Assembly (NCBI RefSeq): GCF_002844535.1 | Contig: NZ_PJNH01000005.1 | Location: forward strand, 19,281-83,280 | Direction: 5' to 3' | Source: Halalkalibacillus sediminis | Lineage (GTDB): Bacteria; Bacillota; Bacilli; Bacillales; Alkalibacillaceae | DNA length: 64,000 bases | Shown here: positions 1-11,234 of the stretch, piece by piece | How positions within the stretch are numbered: position 1 is the stretch's first letter | How the letters are laid out: every line of letters begins with the position of its first letter | Translations under genes and position numbers: made by a program | Notes under the pieces: model-generated | Databases searched by the model: none | Seen by the model: the letters and a program-made list of their open reading frames with translations, nothing else | Told to the model about the DNA's origin: nothing

Positions 1-1120
1 GATCTTCTTCTTGAATCAACACACCACCGGTCACTGAGTGCAAACGTTCGTTACCACGGCTCTTTTCCACCGGAATTTCTAACAATCGAATGTTTTTCTT
101 CTTCGATAAAATGTCAAAAGCTTCATCTGTGAACGACGGAGCAATGATGATTTCTAAAAAGATTTGGCTCAACTTGTCCGCGACCTCTTTTTCAACAGGT
201 CGATTCAAAGCGACAATACCTCCGAAAATCGATACTGGATCTGCGGCATAAGCTCTAGAGTAAGCTTCGAACAAGGACTTTCCTGTTCCGACCCCACACG
301 GATTTGTGTGCTTAACGGCTACAGCAGCAGGAGAATCAAATTCACGCACCATCGATAGTGCCGCATCAGCATCTTGAATATTGTTGTAGGATAATTCTTT
401 CCCGTGTAATTGTTTCGCATGCGCAAGAGATGATTGTTCAGCAAAAGGTTCGACATAGAAAGCGGCTTTCTGATGTGGATTCTCTCCGTATCGAAGCACT
501 TGTTTACGCTCGTAAGTAACGGTTTTTGTCTCAGGAAAAGCTTCGTCTGTTAAGTAATCTGCCACTAAAGAATCGTACTGTGCTGTATGGCGAAACACCT
601 TGGCAGCAAGCTCTTTTTTCTTTTCAAAAGATACTTCCTCACCATTCTGAACAGCTGTAACCACAGTTTCATAGTCTTCGGGATTGACAACAACTGTTAC
701 GTCCTGATGATTCTTAGCTGCTGAGCGGAGCAACGTAGGTCCACCGATATCAATGTTTTCAATGGCATCTTCAAAAGAAACGTCTTCTTTCGCCACGGTC
801 TCTTTGAATGGATAAAGGTTCACCACCACTAAATCAATCGGCGTAATTCCATGCTCCTTCAGTTGAGACTGGTGATCTTCAGAGGACCTTTTCGCAAGTA
901 ATGCCCCATGAACATTAGGGTGCAACGTTTTCACGCGCCCATCCATAATCTCAGGGAAATCTGTCACCTCTGATATTCCTTTGACGGTCACACCCGCTTC
1001 TTCGATCACCCGCTTTGTTCCACCGGTTGAAATCAACTCGACCCCCGCGTCATCCAATTTCTTCGCGAGCTCTTCGATTCCATTCTTATCAGAAACACTA
1101 AGTAGCGCTCTTTTGATCAT
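1..1120 (-). CDS. purH: Bifunctional AICAR formyltransferase/IMP cyclohydrolase, 3' end cut by window edge
   Basis: Catalyses the last two steps of IMP synthesis: formyl transfer to AICAR, then ring closure. The reading frame is open from ATG at 1120 to the window edge, giving about 373 residues of a family that is usually about 510. The N-terminal MGS-like cyclohydrolase domain starts MIKRALLSVSDK and contains STGGT and LHPNVHG. The start of the transformylase domain is present, including the KHTNPCGVG motif that carries the catalytic Lys-His pair. It overlaps the end of purN by 23 bp, so the two are translationally coupled as the distal genes of the pur operon. The missing C-terminus lies beyond the left edge. 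I see no frameshift. Confidence 0.95.
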   Translation of the reverse strand, partial: MIKRALLSVSDKNGIEELAKKLDDAGVELISTGGTKRVIEEAGVTVKGISEVTDFPEIMDGRVKTLHPNVHGALLAKRSSEDHQSQLKEHGITPIDLVVVNLYPFKETVAKEDVSFEDAIENIDIGGPTLLRSAAKNHQDVTVVVNPEDYETVVTAVQNGEEVSFEKKKELAAKVFRHTAQYDSLVADYLTDEAFPETKTVTYERKQVLRYGENPHQKAAFYVEPFAEQSSLAHAKQLHGKELSYNNIQDADAALSMVREFDSPAAVAVKHTNPCGVGTGKSLFEAYSRAYAADPVSIFGGIVALNRPVEKEVADKLSQIFLEIIIAPSFTDEAFDILSKKKNIRLLEIPVEKSRGNERLHSVTGGVLIQEED

Positions 1121-1694
1121 GTTCTCCCAACCTTCCTGCGACTGAAGCAATCGTCTTAGGGTACAACTCATGCTCCACCTTCTGAATTTTTTCTTGCAAA
1201 CTTTCATATGTATCTTGTTTTTCAATCTGTATTTTCACCTGTTCAATGATCGGCCCTGTGTCCATACCATCATCTACGAAATGAACAGTCACACCTGTAT
1301 CTAAGGCAGCACTATCTAAAGCCTGGCCGATCGCATCTTTTCCAGGAAATGCAGGTAAATACGATGGATGGATATTCATGATCCGCCCTTCAAATTCTCT
1401 TAAGATCGTCGGCCCGATCAAGCGCATGTAACCCGCTAGTACAACCAAGTCAATCTTTTTCTCTTGTAACAATGACAGTACCTTAGATTCGTACTCGATT
1501 TTATCGGAAAAATCTTTCGGCGAAAAAGCATCCGCTTCGATCCCGAACTTCTTAGCTCGCTCAAGAACAAACGCCTTCGGTCGATCTGAAAAAAGATAGA
1601 CGACCTCGTACCCTGATTCCTGCACACGCGATGCTTGGACGATCGATTCAAAATTCGAACCACTTCCAGACGCGAAAATTGCTATTCGCTTCAT
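1098..1694 (-). CDS. purN: Phosphoribosylglycinamide formyltransferase
   Basis: Transfers the formyl group of 10-formyltetrahydrofolate to GAR, the third step of purine synthesis. The 198-residue protein begins with the glycine-rich FASGSGSNF loop that binds the GAR phosphate. It holds the expected catalytic Asn107, His109 (in MNIHPS) and Asp145 (in DDGMDTG), so it should be active. The ATG shares its A with the TAA stop of purM (TAATG), a tight coupling. The length is normal for Bacillus. Confidence 0.97.
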   Translation of the reverse strand: MKRIAIFASGSGSNFESIVQASRVQESGYEVVYLFSDRPKAFVLERAKKFGIEADAFSPKDFSDKIEYESKVLSLLQEKKIDLVVLAGYMRLIGPTILREFEGRIMNIHPSYLPAFPGKDAIGQALDSAALDTGVTVHFVDDGMDTGPIIEQVKIQIEKQDTYESLQEKIQKVEHELYPKTIASVAGRLGEHDQKSAT

Positions 1695-2728
1695 TACATT
1701 TTCCCTCTTTTCAACTCTAGTTCACCCGAGTGATTGACTGTCCCTAATTCATATCCATCTTCACCGATTGATTTCAATGTCTCAAGAACTGTTCTTGCAT
1801 CCTCTTTATTAACTGTCAGTACCATTCCAATCCCCATATTGAATACGTGATACATTTCATTAAGATCCAGATTTCCGTAGCTTTGTAAAAAAGGGAATAC
1901 ATCTGGCATAGGAACAGTATCAAGCTCAATCTCAGCGCCAAATCCTTCAGGCAGCATCCGAGGGATATTTTCATGAAACCCTCCACCAGTGATGTGAGCC
2001 ATCCCTTTGATTGTGACTTTTTCCATCAAAGCAAGAATGGCAGAAACGTAAATTTTCGTTGGGGTCAGTAACACTTCACCTAACGGACGCTTGAAAGGTT
2101 CGTAAACTTTATTCCAATCCAACTCCGCTTCCTCTACAATCTTCCGGACCAAAGAGAAGCCATTGCTGTGCACCCCTGAAGAAGGTAAGCCAAGCAGTAC
2201 ATCTCCAGCTTGAATATCTTCGCCCGTGATGATATCACTTTTCTCACACGCACCTACTGCAAAACCAGCGATGTCATATTCATCTACATCATATAATCCC
2301 GGCATTTCAGCTGTCTCGCCGCCGATTAATGCACAACCTGACTTCTCACACCCATCAGCGACACCTTTGACGATCTGCTCGATTTTCTCGGGATCAGCTT
2401 TTCCAAGTGCTAGATAGTCCAAAAAATATAACGGTTCCGCACCTTGAGCGATGATATCATTAACGCACATCGCGACTGCGTCCACTCCGATTGTATCGTG
2501 TTGATCCGTTTCAAATGCGAGCCTCAATTTCGTCCCGACACCGTCTGTTCCAGAAATTAAGACAGGCTCTTTTAAATTCAAACTGGATAGGTCGAACATT
2601 CCACCAAAGCCGCCTAATGCTCCCATGACACCTTTTCGCTCGGTCCTCTTTACATGGGATTTCATTCGTTCAACCGCTTCATATCCTGCTTCAATATCTA
2701 CACCGGCCTGGCGATAGGCTTGTGACAT
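1694..2728 (-). CDS. purM: Phosphoribosylformylglycinamidine cyclo-ligase (AIR synthetase)
   Basis: ATP-dependent closure of FGAM to AIR, step five of the pathway. The 344-residue protein starts [15 protein letters not shown]. It has the N-terminal ATP-binding loop with GTDGVGTK and the C-terminal [13 protein letters not shown] segment, both typical of PurM and related to the synthetase halves of PurL. The start codon overlaps the purF stop (TAATG), so it is read from the same transcript. The length is as expected and nothing is missing. Confidence 0.97.
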   Translation of the reverse strand: MSQAYRQAGVDIEAGYEAVERMKSHVKRTERKGVMGALGGFGGMFDLSSLNLKEPVLISGTDGVGTKLRLAFETDQHDTIGVDAVAMCVNDIIAQGAEPLYFLDYLALGKADPEKIEQIVKGVADGCEKSGCALIGGETAEMPGLYDVDEYDIAGFAVGACEKSDIITGEDIQAGDVLLGLPSSGVHSNGFSLVRKIVEEAELDWNKVYEPFKRPLGEVLLTPTKIYVSAILALMEKVTIKGMAHITGGGFHENIPRMLPEGFGAEIELDTVPMPDVFPFLQSYGNLDLNEMYHVFNMGIGMVLTVNKEDARTVLETLKSIGEDGYELGTVNHSGELELKRGKM

Positions 2729-4167
2729 TACAACTTCACTCCCTGCTTGATGACCTGTTCTTTTTCAAAAGGCATCATTGAATCTTCATGAATATTTGTA
2801 GGATATTTCCCTGTAAAACAAGCCAAGCAATGGCCACAATTTGTGCTCTTATCGTCTCTACCAACCGCTTCAACCATATGGTCAGTTTCTAAGAATGCTA
2901 GTGAATCCGCACCGATGATCTCTCTGATCTCCTCTACCGAATTTTTGGCTGCAATCAATTCAGAAGACGAAGATGTGTCGATCCCGTAAAAGCATGGATG
3001 TTTGATCGGCGGGGAACTGATACGCACGTGCACTTCTTTAGCACCTGCCTCTTTCAACATCTTCACGATTCGTCTTGAAGTGGTCCCGCGAACAATCGAG
3101 TCATCCACCATGACGACACGCTTTCCTTCCACAATTTTGCGAACAGGAGATAACTTCATTTGTACACCGCGCTCACGAAGCTCCTGAGAAGGTTGTATGA
3201 ATGTCCGGCCTACATATCTATTTTTGATTAAACCGAGCTCATATGGGATTCTGGATTGTTCTGCGTACCCTATAGCAGCCGATATACTCGAATCAGGAAC
3301 TCCAGTAACAACATCAGCCTCTACCGGAAACTCATCGGCCAACCTTTTTCCAAGACGTTTTCTGGTACTATGAATGTTCTCGCCGTCCACATTGCTGTCG
3401 GGACGAGCGAAATAAACATATTCCATCGTGCAGATCGAACGGTCCTCAGGCTCAGCGAAATGATCAGAGTGAAGTCCTTCATTATTAATGACAAGAATCT
3501 CTCCCGGCTGAATCTCTCTGATATATTCGGCACCGACTACATCGAAAGCACACGTTTCGGAAGCTACGACATAAGCCTCTCCGATTTTACCTAGCGAGAG
3601 AGGACGCATTCCTCGAGGATCGAGCGCAGCGATCAACTGGTCTTCAAGCATCATTAGAACGGCGTAAGCACCTTCTAACTGCTTCAAAGCCCCTTTCATT
3701 CTTTCGAGCATCGATTTTTTGCCACCCTTTTTAATCAAATGGGCGATTACTTCGGTATCAGAAGTCGTTTGAAAAATGCTTCCTTCCTCTTCCAACTCTG
3801 AACGCAACTTCGAGGCATTTACGAGATTGCCATTATGCGCAAGAGCCAATGAACCTTTTTTAGAATTGAAAAGAAGAGGCTGTATATTTTCGTACGTTTT
3901 ATCTCCTGCTGTTGAATAGCGGACATGACCGACCGATGCTTGGCCTGTGAGTGCTTTTAATTCCTCTTCATCTAACACTTCAGTCACCAAACCAAGGCCC
4001 TTGGACTGATTCAACGTCTTCCCATCAGAAACCACGACCCCAGCACCTTCTTGCCCTCGGTGCTGCAAACTATGAAGTCCGTAATAGGTCATATGAGCGG
4101 CTTGCTTATGACCATATACACCAAAGATGCCACATTCCTCGTTTAAGCCTTTGATTTCAGCAAGCAT
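2728..4167 (-). CDS. purF: Amidophosphoribosyltransferase
   Basis: Committed step of purine synthesis: PRPP plus glutamine gives phosphoribosylamine. The 479-residue protein has an 11-residue propeptide before the nucleophile Cys12 (EE|CGIFG), which becomes the mature N-terminus of the glutaminase domain. The PRPP-binding motif [14 protein letters not shown] is near residue 350. The C-terminal NCGHCLACF cysteines fit the iron-sulfur cluster of the Bacillus-type enzyme, which is oxygen sensitive and feedback inhibited by AMP and GMP in the family. It overlaps purL by 25 bp. Confidence 0.97.
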   Translation of the reverse strand: MLAEIKGLNEECGIFGVYGHKQAAHMTYYGLHSLQHRGQEGAGVVVSDGKTLNQSKGLGLVTEVLDEEELKALTGQASVGHVRYSTAGDKTYENIQPLLFNSKKGSLALAHNGNLVNASKLRSELEEEGSIFQTTSDTEVIAHLIKKGGKKSMLERMKGALKQLEGAYAVLMMLEDQLIAALDPRGMRPLSLGKIGEAYVVASETCAFDVVGAEYIREIQPGEILVINNEGLHSDHFAEPEDRSICTMEYVYFARPDSNVDGENIHSTRKRLGKRLADEFPVEADVVTGVPDSSISAAIGYAEQSRIPYELGLIKNRYVGRTFIQPSQELRERGVQMKLSPVRKIVEGKRVVMVDDSIVRGTTSRRIVKMLKEAGAKEVHVRISSPPIKHPCFYGIDTSSSSELIAAKNSVEEIREIIGADSLAFLETDHMVEAVGRDDKSTNCGHCLACFTGKYPTNIHEDSMMPFEKEQVIKQGVKL

Positions 4168-6368
4168 GGGATCGCTCCTTTCCAGAGTTGGGTTAAACGC
4201 TCAACCGATGCATTGATCATCTCTTGATCATTAAAAGAAATTTGCACTTTTCCAGTTGGTGTAACTTTTCCAATCAATTGAGCGTCCGGTACGATTTCTT
4301 CAAAAGATTTCTGCTGTTCTTTTGAAACTGTCACTAAAAATCTTGATTGTGTTTCGCTAAATAGTTCGACCTCATGTGTTCCACTCATATGAGCCTCTAT
4401 TCCAAAGTCAGTGGTCATAACTTTTTCGGCTAATGCAACGGCCATTCCACCTTCAGAAATATCGTGAGCAGATTGGATCAAATCTTGTTGTATAGCATGT
4501 AACAGTTTAGACTGACGTTCTTTTTCAACCTTTAAATCGATCGATGGAGCTTTACCTGAGTATTCGCCAACTAATAACTTTTGTAGCTCACTTCCGCCGA
4601 TCTCAGTAGAATTTTCACCAATTAGATAGACAAGATCTCCTGCCTGTTTAACATGTTGCGTCGTAATATGTTCAACATCATGTATCAGACCTACCATTCC
4701 AATCACAGGGGTCGGGTAAACACTCGTACCTTTCGTTTCGTTATACAACGAGACATTTCCACTGATTACTGGTGTAGATAACTGTTCGCAAGCTTTAGCC
4801 ATTCCATCCGTCGTTTGCTCCATCGTCCAGAACACTTCTTCTTTATCAGGGTTACCGAAGTTCAATCCATCCGTCAGGGCGATCGGTTCTGCACCAGAAC
4901 AAACTACATTTCTAGCAGCCTCAGCCACCACAATCTGACCACCCGTTAATGGATCGAGGTGGATATACCTTGAATTGCAGTCTGTCGTCATCGCTAGTGC
5001 TTTCTTTGTTCCACGGATCCGAAGTACCGCGGCATCTGATCCTGGTGTGACGACCGTATTCGTCTGAACCATATGGTCGTACTGATCGTAGACCCATTCT
5101 TTGCTAGCAATGGTCGGTGCTTGCAGTAACTGTTCTAAAATTTCTTCAGGGTTTTCAAGTTGTGGTAATACCACCTCTGTCTGCTGATTCATCACGAATT
5201 GCTCTGGTTGCTTTGAAGGTAGCTGATATACTGGAGCCTCTTCAGCAAGAGCATCCACCGGCACATCCGTAACCACTTCACCTTTATGAAGCAATCTGAA
5301 CTGCTTTTCTTCTATGACAACTCCAACTTCAACCGCTTCAAGGTCAAATGGAGCGACGATATCTTTGATTTCTTGCTCGCGTCCTTTTTCAACAACGATA
5401 AGCATACGTTCCTGAGATTCCGAAAGCATCATTTCATAAGGCGCCATTCCTACCTCACGCTGTGGCACTTTGTCTAAATCCATTTCGATACCTGTGCCAG
5501 CCTTACTCGCCATCTCACTCGCTGAAGAAGTAAGTCCAGCAGCACCCATATCTTGCATACCGACGAGCGCGTCAGATTTGATCAATTTTAAACACGCTTC
5601 GATAAGTAGTTTTTCCATAAAAGGATCTCCTACTTGAACCGCCGGACGGTCCTCTGAAGATTCATCCGTCAATTCTTCTGATGCGAATGTGGCACCATGA
5701 ATCCCGTCGCGGCCAGTAGCGGACCCTATGTACATGACCGTATTCCCGATCCCTTTCGCTTGCCCGACTTGAACGTCTTCGTGGTTAATCAGCCCAACAC
5801 ACATCGCATTGACTAAAGGATTGCCTTGATAACAATCGTCGAATTGAATTTCTCCTCCGACAGTAGGTACACCAACGCAATTACCATATCCAGCGATTCC
5901 TGCTACCACTTCTTCAAATAAATACTTTGTGCGTGGCGTTGTCAGTTCTCCAAAACGAAGTGAATTCAGTAATGCAATAGGACGTGCCCCCATGGAAAAA
6001 ACGTCGCGGATAATTCCTCCGACACCCGTCGCAGCCCCTTGGTAGGGTTCAATCGCTGAAGGGTGATTATGACTTTCGATCTTAAAGACAACCGCTTGCT
6101 CGTCACCGATATCAACAACTCCCGCACCTTCTCCAGGTCCCTGTATCACTCGGGGACTTTTGGTAGGAAATTTCGAAAGTAGAGGCTTCGATTTTTTATA
6201 GCTGCAATGTTCACTCCACATCACCGAGAAAATACCTGTTTCAGTATAATTCGGCGTACGACCTAGCAACTTTTCAATCGTCGAAAATTCATCATCGGTC
6301 AGGCCCATTTCAGCATATAGCTTACGATCCTTCACTTCTTGTGGACTTGGCTCAAGTAGTAATGACAT
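4143..6368 (-). CDS. purL: FGAM synthase large subunit
   Basis: ATP-dependent amidation of FGAR, the catalytic subunit of the three-part PurLQS complex. At 741 residues it is the short PurL form, which lacks its own glutaminase domain and relies on PurQ for ammonia and PurS for assembly. Both partners are encoded directly upstream. It shows SEHCSYK and [10 protein letters not shown] near the N-terminus and a second synthetase-like half from about residue 430. The start overlaps purQ by 17 bp. The length matches B. subtilis PurL. Confidence 0.97.
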   Translation of the reverse strand: MSLLLEPSPQEVKDRKLYAEMGLTDDEFSTIEKLLGRTPNYTETGIFSVMWSEHCSYKKSKPLLSKFPTKSPRVIQGPGEGAGVVDIGDEQAVVFKIESHNHPSAIEPYQGAATGVGGIIRDVFSMGARPIALLNSLRFGELTTPRTKYLFEEVVAGIAGYGNCVGVPTVGGEIQFDDCYQGNPLVNAMCVGLINHEDVQVGQAKGIGNTVMYIGSATGRDGIHGATFASEELTDESSEDRPAVQVGDPFMEKLLIEACLKLIKSDALVGMQDMGAAGLTSSASEMASKAGTGIEMDLDKVPQREVGMAPYEMMLSESQERMLIVVEKGREQEIKDIVAPFDLEAVEVGVVIEEKQFRLLHKGEVVTDVPVDALAEEAPVYQLPSKQPEQFVMNQQTEVVLPQLENPEEILEQLLQAPTIASKEWVYDQYDHMVQTNTVVTPGSDAAVLRIRGTKKALAMTTDCNSRYIHLDPLTGGQIVVAEAARNVVCSGAEPIALTDGLNFGNPDKEEVFWTMEQTTDGMAKACEQLSTPVISGNVSLYNETKGTSVYPTPVIGMVGLIHDVEHITTQHVKQAGDLVYLIGENSTEIGGSELQKLLVGEYSGKAPSIDLKVEKERQSKLLHAIQQDLIQSAHDISEGGMAVALAEKVMTTDFGIEAHMSGTHEVELFSETQSRFLVTVSKEQQKSFEEIVPDAQLIGKVTPTGKVQISFNDQEMINASVERLTQLWKGAIPCLLKSKA

Positions 6369-7038
6369 GTGCTTCCCTCCAATGGGCTAAAATTGATTGA
6401 AATAATCGAAGACCTGAATCATTTCCTAACAAATCACTGACTGCACGTTCTGGGTGAGGCATCATCCCAAGCACATTTTCCTGCTCATTGATGATCCCTG
6501 CAATATCATCCGTCGATCCGTTCGGGTTATCATTCGCATATCGGAAAACGATTTGCTGATTGTCTTTTAACTGGGTAAGTGTTTCTTCATTACACTCATA
6601 ATTTCCCTCAGCGTGTGCAACCGGAATAGGGATGATCTCACCTTCGTCGTATTGACTCGTAAACATCGTTCGATTGTTCTCTACAGATAAATCAACCGTG
6701 CGGCAGATGAACTTCAGTTGATCATTCCTCTTCATCGCACCCGGAAGCAATCCCGCTTCTAGTAATACTTGAAATCCATTACAAACCCCAAGTAAGGGTT
6801 TACCTGATTGAGCAAATGCACGGATCGCTGGCATGATCGGAGAAAAGCTAGCAATCGAACCTGAGCGCAAGTAATCTCCATAGGAAAATCCACCAGGAAG
6901 TAACACCGCATCGAATCCACTCAAATCACTTTCTAAATGAGACACATATTCCACTTCTTCACCTAATTCGTCTTGAATGGCAAAGAACATATCTTGATCA
7001 CAATTCGACCCTGGAAAAACAATCACTGCGAACTTCAC
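6352..7038 (-). CDS. purQ: FGAM synthase glutaminase subunit
   Basis: Class I glutamine amidotransferase that hydrolyses glutamine and channels ammonia to PurL. The 228-residue protein carries the nucleophile Cys86 in GVCNGFQ, and His194 and Glu196 in PHPERA, which complete the triad. The oxyanion region [12 protein letters not shown] is intact. The start overlaps the end of purS by 4 bp. The gene order purS-purQ-purL is the normal Gram-positive arrangement for the complex. Confidence 0.97.
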   Translation of the reverse strand: MKFAVIVFPGSNCDQDMFFAIQDELGEEVEYVSHLESDLSGFDAVLLPGGFSYGDYLRSGSIASFSPIMPAIRAFAQSGKPLLGVCNGFQVLLEAGLLPGAMKRNDQLKFICRTVDLSVENNRTMFTSQYDEGEIIPIPVAHAEGNYECNEETLTQLKDNQQIVFRYANDNPNGSTDDIAGIINEQENVLGMMPHPERAVSDLLGNDSGLRLFQSILAHWREAHVITT

Positions 7039-7286
7039 GATGTCGCAACCTCCTCCGTCTCATATCGGTAATCTTCGATGACAGGATTTGATAACAACCT
7101 TTCACACATATCTTCTATTTCTTGAGTGACATTTTCTTTTGGTTCTACAAAAAACTCCATATACTTTCCAACTCGCATGTCTTGAACATCATCGTAATTC
7201 ATCGTATGTAGCGCACGTTCAACTGCTTTCCCCTGAGGATCGAGCACCCCTTCTTTTAATGTCACATACACTTTTACTTTAACCAT
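7035..7286 (-). CDS. purS: FGAM synthase subunit PurS
   Basis: Small dimeric structural subunit (83 residues) that bridges PurQ and PurL in the FGAM synthase complex. It has no catalytic residues of its own. The sequence shows the conserved start [19 protein letters not shown] and the RVGKYMEF segment of the family. It overlaps purC by 8 bp upstream and purQ by 4 bp downstream, which fits stoichiometric co-translation. Confidence 0.96.
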   Translation of the reverse strand: MVKVKVYVTLKEGVLDPQGKAVERALHTMNYDDVQDMRVGKYMEFFVEPKENVTQEIEDMCERLLSNPVIEDYRYETEEVATS

Positions 7287-8001
7287 GTGTCACCGCTCCC
7301 TCTAATCGATTCAAAATTGTTTGATAAGCCTCTTCTACACTGCCTAAATTTTGACGGAAAACATCTTTATCTAACTTCTCATTCGTCGCTACATCCCATA
7401 AACGACATGTGTCAGGTGAAATTTCATCTGATAAAGCTACTTCACCATTACGATCCCTACCGAACTCCAGCTTGAAATCAACCAATTGAAGGTCACATGA
7501 CTGGAACAGTTCACTCAATAATCGGTTGACCTTTAGTGATAGCTCCTTCATTTCATTTAAACTAGCTGAATCGACTAGATCCAATAACTCGATATGGTCC
7601 TCGTTGATCAATGGGTCACCTAAGTCATCATCTTTGTAATAATACTCGACAATCGTACTTTTTAATTTTTCACCTTCTGGTAGGCCTAACCTTTTAGCAA
7701 GACTTCCTGCTGCCGTATTACGGACAACGACCTCGATCGGTATGATGGTCGTTTTTTCGACCAGCTGTTCATGGTCCGATAATTGCTGGATGAAATGATT
7801 GTAGATACCTTTTTCCTTCAGATATTGCAGCAGTAAAGATGAAATCTTGTTATTCAGCTTCCCCTTACCTAGTTGACTCGCTTTCTTCTCACCGTTAAAA
7901 GCAGTCAGGTCATCCTTATATTCCACCCATAAAACATTTGGCCGATCCGTCTCGTACAACTTCTTGGCCTTTCCTTCATACAACAGGTCTCGCTTCTCCA
8001 A
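7279..8001 (-). CDS. purC: SAICAR synthetase
   Basis: ATP-dependent condensation of CAIR with aspartate. The 240-residue protein begins MEKRDLLYEGKAKKLYETD, with the phosphate-binding YEGKAKK stretch, and contains VVRNTAAGSLAKR and the SDEISPDT motif that binds substrate. The start is a TTG placed 7 bases after AAGGGGG, which is the only well-placed choice. Its upstream neighbour purB is 244 bp away, and the gap is filled largely by a degenerate 21-bp repeat. Confidence 0.97.
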   Translation of the reverse strand: MEKRDLLYEGKAKKLYETDRPNVLWVEYKDDLTAFNGEKKASQLGKGKLNNKISSLLLQYLKEKGIYNHFIQQLSDHEQLVEKTTIIPIEVVVRNTAAGSLAKRLGLPEGEKLKSTIVEYYYKDDDLGDPLINEDHIELLDLVDSASLNEMKELSLKVNRLLSELFQSCDLQLVDFKLEFGRDRNGEVALSDEISPDTCRLWDVATNEKLDKDVFRQNLGSVEEAYQTILNRLEGAVTHG

Positions 8002-8085
8002 TGGTTAACCCCCTTGAAATAATGTTCTAGCTACGAAAACCTCTAATCGAACAGCCAGAAACACTAACTTTAAAATGTAAGAAAA

Positions 8086-8241
8086 TTTATCCGTAACTAT
8101 TGACCTCAAATCGCATTAAAATAACGATTTCTTAGCTATATTTGGTATTTTTTAGGTATTTACCCGTAACTATTGACGGTTTATCCGTAACTATTTGTGA
8201 TTTATCCATGGTTATCGACGCTTATCTGAATCTATCTCAAA
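8086..8241. repeat. Degenerate 21-bp tandem repeat, purB-purC gap
   Basis: On the plus strand, three consecutive 21-bp units start at 8159, 8180 and 8201 with the pattern TTTAYCCGTAACTATTGACG. A worn fourth follows at about 8222. One further near-perfect copy sits apart at 8086-8106. The stretch between 8107 and 8158 shows only weak traces. The array fills most of the 244-bp gap between purB and purC, inside what should be one operon. There are no spacers, so it is not a CRISPR, and no reading frame crosses it. Confidence 0.75.
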
Positions 8242-8245
8242 AAGC

Positions 8246-9541
8246 TTAAGATAAACCCAGTCGATCGAATATCTGATCTACGTTCTTCAAGTGATACGTT
8301 GGATCGAAACATGCATCTAGTTCTTCATCCGACAAACTCTCTCTTATTTCTTTTTTCTCTCTAACCAACTCAGGGAATGACGTTTGTTCATCCCAAGCCT
8401 GCATCGTTAGTGGCTGAACCAAGTCATAAGCCGCTTCTCTCGAAAATCCTTTATCGATCAACGTCAACAAAACACGCTGTGAGAAAATCAAACCGAAAGT
8501 ACGGTCCATATTACGCTTCATGTTATCTTCGAAGACTGTCAGGTTCTCAACAATTCCAGCGAAACGGTTCAACATATAATTAAGAGCGATTGTTGCATCT
8601 GGAAGGATCACGCGTTCAGCTGATGAATGGGAAATATCACGCTCATGCCAAAGTGGTACGTTTTCATATGCCGTCATCATATAGCCTCGGATCACTCGCG
8701 CCATCCCGGTCATATTCTCTGAACCGATCGGGTTTCTCTTATGAGGCATTGCAGAAGATCCTTTTTGGCCTTTCGCAAAAAATTCTTCAACCTCACGCGT
8801 TTCACTCTTCTGAAGTCCTCGAATTTCAACCGCCATCTTTTCAATTGATGACGCGATCAAAGCAAGTGTCGATAAATATTGCGCATGTCGATCACGCTGT
8901 AACGTCTGAGTAGAAATTGGCGCCGCTTCTAGACCAAGATTCTCGCATACATATTTTTCAACGAATGGATCAATGTTCGCGTAAGTACCGACGGCTCCTG
9001 ACAGTTTACCGACAGCCATATTTTTAGCAGCTGCATCAAAGCGCTCCAAATTCCGCTTCATCTCTTCGTACCAAAGGGCCATTTTCAATCCGAAAGTTGT
9101 CGGCTCAGCGTGTACCCCGTGCGTACGCCCCATCATCACCGTATATTTATGTTCGATTGCTTTATTTTTTAAAACATCAACCATACGCACGATATCTTTT
9201 CGGATGATTTCGTTCGCTTGACGAATGACATACATCAAAGCCGTATCTACAACATCCGTAGAGGTCAGTCCGTAATGGACCCATTTCTTCTCATCGCCGA
9301 GGGTCTCTGATACTGCACGTGTGAATGCCACCACATCATGGCGTGTCTCAGCTTCGATCTCATGAATTCGATCGACGTCGAATGAAGCCCTTTTACGAAT
9401 CGCTGCAACATCTTCTTTAGGGATCTCCCCTAGCTCTGCCCATGCCTCACATGCTAGAATCTCTACTTCCAACCAAGCTTGGTATCTATTTTTCTCTGAC
9501 CAGATACTACCCATTTCTTCTCTTGTATAGCGTTCAATCAT
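8246..9541 (-). CDS. purB: Adenylosuccinate lyase
   Basis: Releases fumarate from SAICAR in IMP synthesis and from adenylosuccinate in AMP synthesis. The 431-residue protein, same length as B. subtilis PurB, holds [11 protein letters not shown], the catalytic-loop signature [12 protein letters not shown] and the [11 protein letters not shown] segment of the fumarase/aspartase superfamily. The start is ATG at 9541, since GGAGG lies 8 bases upstream. A longer frame to 9556 would begin at the ribosome-binding site itself. It overlaps the purK stop as ATGA. Confidence 0.97.
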   Translation of the reverse strand: MIERYTREEMGSIWSEKNRYQAWLEVEILACEAWAELGEIPKEDVAAIRKRASFDVDRIHEIEAETRHDVVAFTRAVSETLGDEKKWVHYGLTSTDVVDTALMYVIRQANEIIRKDIVRMVDVLKNKAIEHKYTVMMGRTHGVHAEPTTFGLKMALWYEEMKRNLERFDAAAKNMAVGKLSGAVGTYANIDPFVEKYVCENLGLEAAPISTQTLQRDRHAQYLSTLALIASSIEKMAVEIRGLQKSETREVEEFFAKGQKGSSAMPHKRNPIGSENMTGMARVIRGYMMTAYENVPLWHERDISHSSAERVILPDATIALNYMLNRFAGIVENLTVFEDNMKRNMDRTFGLIFSQRVLLTLIDKGFSREAAYDLVQPLTMQAWDEQTSFPELVREKKEIRESLSDEELDACFDPTYHLKNVDQIFDRLGLS

Positions 9542-10668
9542 GATTTCTGCCTCCAAATAGTTAATTCATTGATTTGATTTAATAGTTCTTTTGTAGATTT
9601 TCCTAGAAAATTCACGTGTCCCATCTTTCGTTTCGGCTTCACGCCATCTTTTCCATATAGATGGAGCTTCGCATTTTGAACCTCAGGTATCTGAGATATT
9701 GTCTCTTCTAAATGCTCTCCTAAAACGTTCATCATGACGACCGCTTCTCGATTGTCTGTCGAAGCAAGCTTCCAACCCGTGATTGCTCGGATATGTTGTT
9801 CGAATTGTGAGGTGGAACAGCCGTCTAATGTATAATGGCCAGAATTGTGTGGCCTTGGCGCGACTTCATTGATATAAAGTTCCCCGGCCTCCGTCATGAA
9901 CATTTCAACACCTAATGTTCCAACCATCTTCATCGACTCAGCCAATTGTTGAGCTAGCTCTAGAGCTTTCTCCTGTAATACAGGCACGACTCTCGCTGGC
10001 ACGATGGATTGTAATAAGATATGGACTTGATGGATATTCTCAGCGACCGGAAACGTAGTTACTTCTCCATTTACACTTCTAGTCACAATCACTGACAATT
10101 CTTTATCAAAAGATAAAAACTGTTCTAATATGCATGGGCCTTGGTCCAGTATTTCAGTCGCTTCAAGCAAGTCCGCTTCTTCACGTATGATAATCTGACC
10201 TTTGCCGTCATAGCCTCCTCGACGTGTCTTCAAGACACAAGGAAAACCGATCGACTGAGTCGATTGCTTCAGTTCATTTAAGCTGTACACAAGCTCGTAA
10301 GAAACAACTTGAGCACCACTTCGCTCAATCGCCCGCTTTTCAAAAGCTCGATCCTGTGTGATTCGAATCAGTTCACTTCCTTGCGGTACGTGACCTTTGT
10401 TTTCTAGCATCTGACAGACCTCGTAATCTATGTTCTCAAACTCATAAGTGATTACATCAGATGCTTCCAACAACTGTTCAGCCGCTTCTTGATCTTTATA
10501 TTTTCCTATGATTTCAATATCTGCAATTTGTGCTGTCGGGGAGTTTGGAGTTGGATCAAGAACTGCAATGCGGAATCCCATTTGCTTTGCAGCGATTCCC
10601 ATCATCCTACCAAGTTGTCCGCCCCCGATGATTCCAATAGTGCTTCCTGGTTGTAGTGGTTCTACCAT
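9538..10668 (-). CDS. purK: N5-carboxyaminoimidazole ribonucleotide synthetase
   Basis: ATP-grasp enzyme that carboxylates AIR with bicarbonate to N5-CAIR, the substrate of PurE. The 376-residue protein opens with [13 protein letters not shown]. It has the ATP-grasp features [12 protein letters not shown] and the acidic metal site [13 protein letters not shown]. It overlaps purE by 7 bp and purB by 4 bp, placing it second in the operon. The length is normal. Confidence 0.97.
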   Translation of the reverse strand: MVEPLQPGSTIGIIGGGQLGRMMGIAAKQMGFRIAVLDPTPNSPTAQIADIEIIGKYKDQEAAEQLLEASDVITYEFENIDYEVCQMLENKGHVPQGSELIRITQDRAFEKRAIERSGAQVVSYELVYSLNELKQSTQSIGFPCVLKTRRGGYDGKGQIIIREEADLLEATEILDQGPCILEQFLSFDKELSVIVTRSVNGEVTTFPVAENIHQVHILLQSIVPARVVPVLQEKALELAQQLAESMKMVGTLGVEMFMTEAGELYINEVAPRPHNSGHYTLDGCSTSQFEQHIRAITGWKLASTDNREAVVMMNVLGEHLEETISQIPEVQNAKLHLYGKDGVKPKRKMGHVNFLGKSTKELLNQINELTIWRQKS

Positions 10669-11156
10669 GTTTGTAACTCCTCATTACTTTGTGTGACTTT
10701 ATCTTGCATCGAATGACGATGTTCAGTTAACTTCTGGAAAATTTCTTCATCATTCACAGCTAATTGCTGAGCTGCTAGTAACCCTGCATTAGTTGCTCCA
10801 GCTTTCCCTATGGCAACTGTCGCTACAGGAACCCCGCCAGGCATCTGTACGATTGATAAAAGCGAATCCAATCCATTAAGTGCTTTAGACTGTACAGGAA
10901 CACCGATGACAGGAACTAATGTTTTTGCAGCTACCATCCCTGGCAAATGCGCTGCGCCGCCAGCACCCGCTATAATGACCTTGATTCCTCGTCCTCTCGC
11001 TTCTTCTGCATATTGAAACATTTTCTCTGGTGTACGGTGCGCGGATACTACTTCTTTTTCAAAAGGTATATTTAATTGCTCGAGTGTTTCACAAGCATGC
11101 TTCATCGTTTCCCAATCTGATGTGCTACCCATGATCACTCCTACTTTTGGTTCCAT
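10662..11156 (-). CDS. purE: N5-CAIR mutase, catalytic subunit
   Basis: Moves the carboxyl group of N5-CAIR to give CAIR, working after PurK. The 164-residue class I PurE shows [13 protein letters not shown] at the start, SAHRTPEKM and the [13 protein letters not shown] active-site loop. The start is ATG at 11156, preceded by AGGGGGAG. Extension to 11216 has no ribosome-binding site and no family similarity. It is the first gene of the pur operon and follows an unusually complex leader with operator, riboswitch, terminator and 21-bp repeats. Confidence 0.97.
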   Translation of the reverse strand: MEPKVGVIMGSTSDWETMKHACETLEQLNIPFEKEVVSAHRTPEKMFQYAEEARGRGIKVIIAGAGGAAHLPGMVAAKTLVPVIGVPVQSKALNGLDSLLSIVQMPGGVPVATVAIGKAGATNAGLLAAQQLAVNDEEIFQKLTEHRHSMQDKVTQSNEELQTW

Positions 11157-11234
11157 GAGTCGACTCCCCCTATCTCTAGTAAATTTCCCTTTATATTTAA
11201 ATTCTAAAATCATCATTTGTAAAAATATTCAATT

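Noticed and set aside
8086..8241. CRISPR array
   Set aside because: Units are contiguous and degenerate, with no unique spacers and no cas genes in the window.
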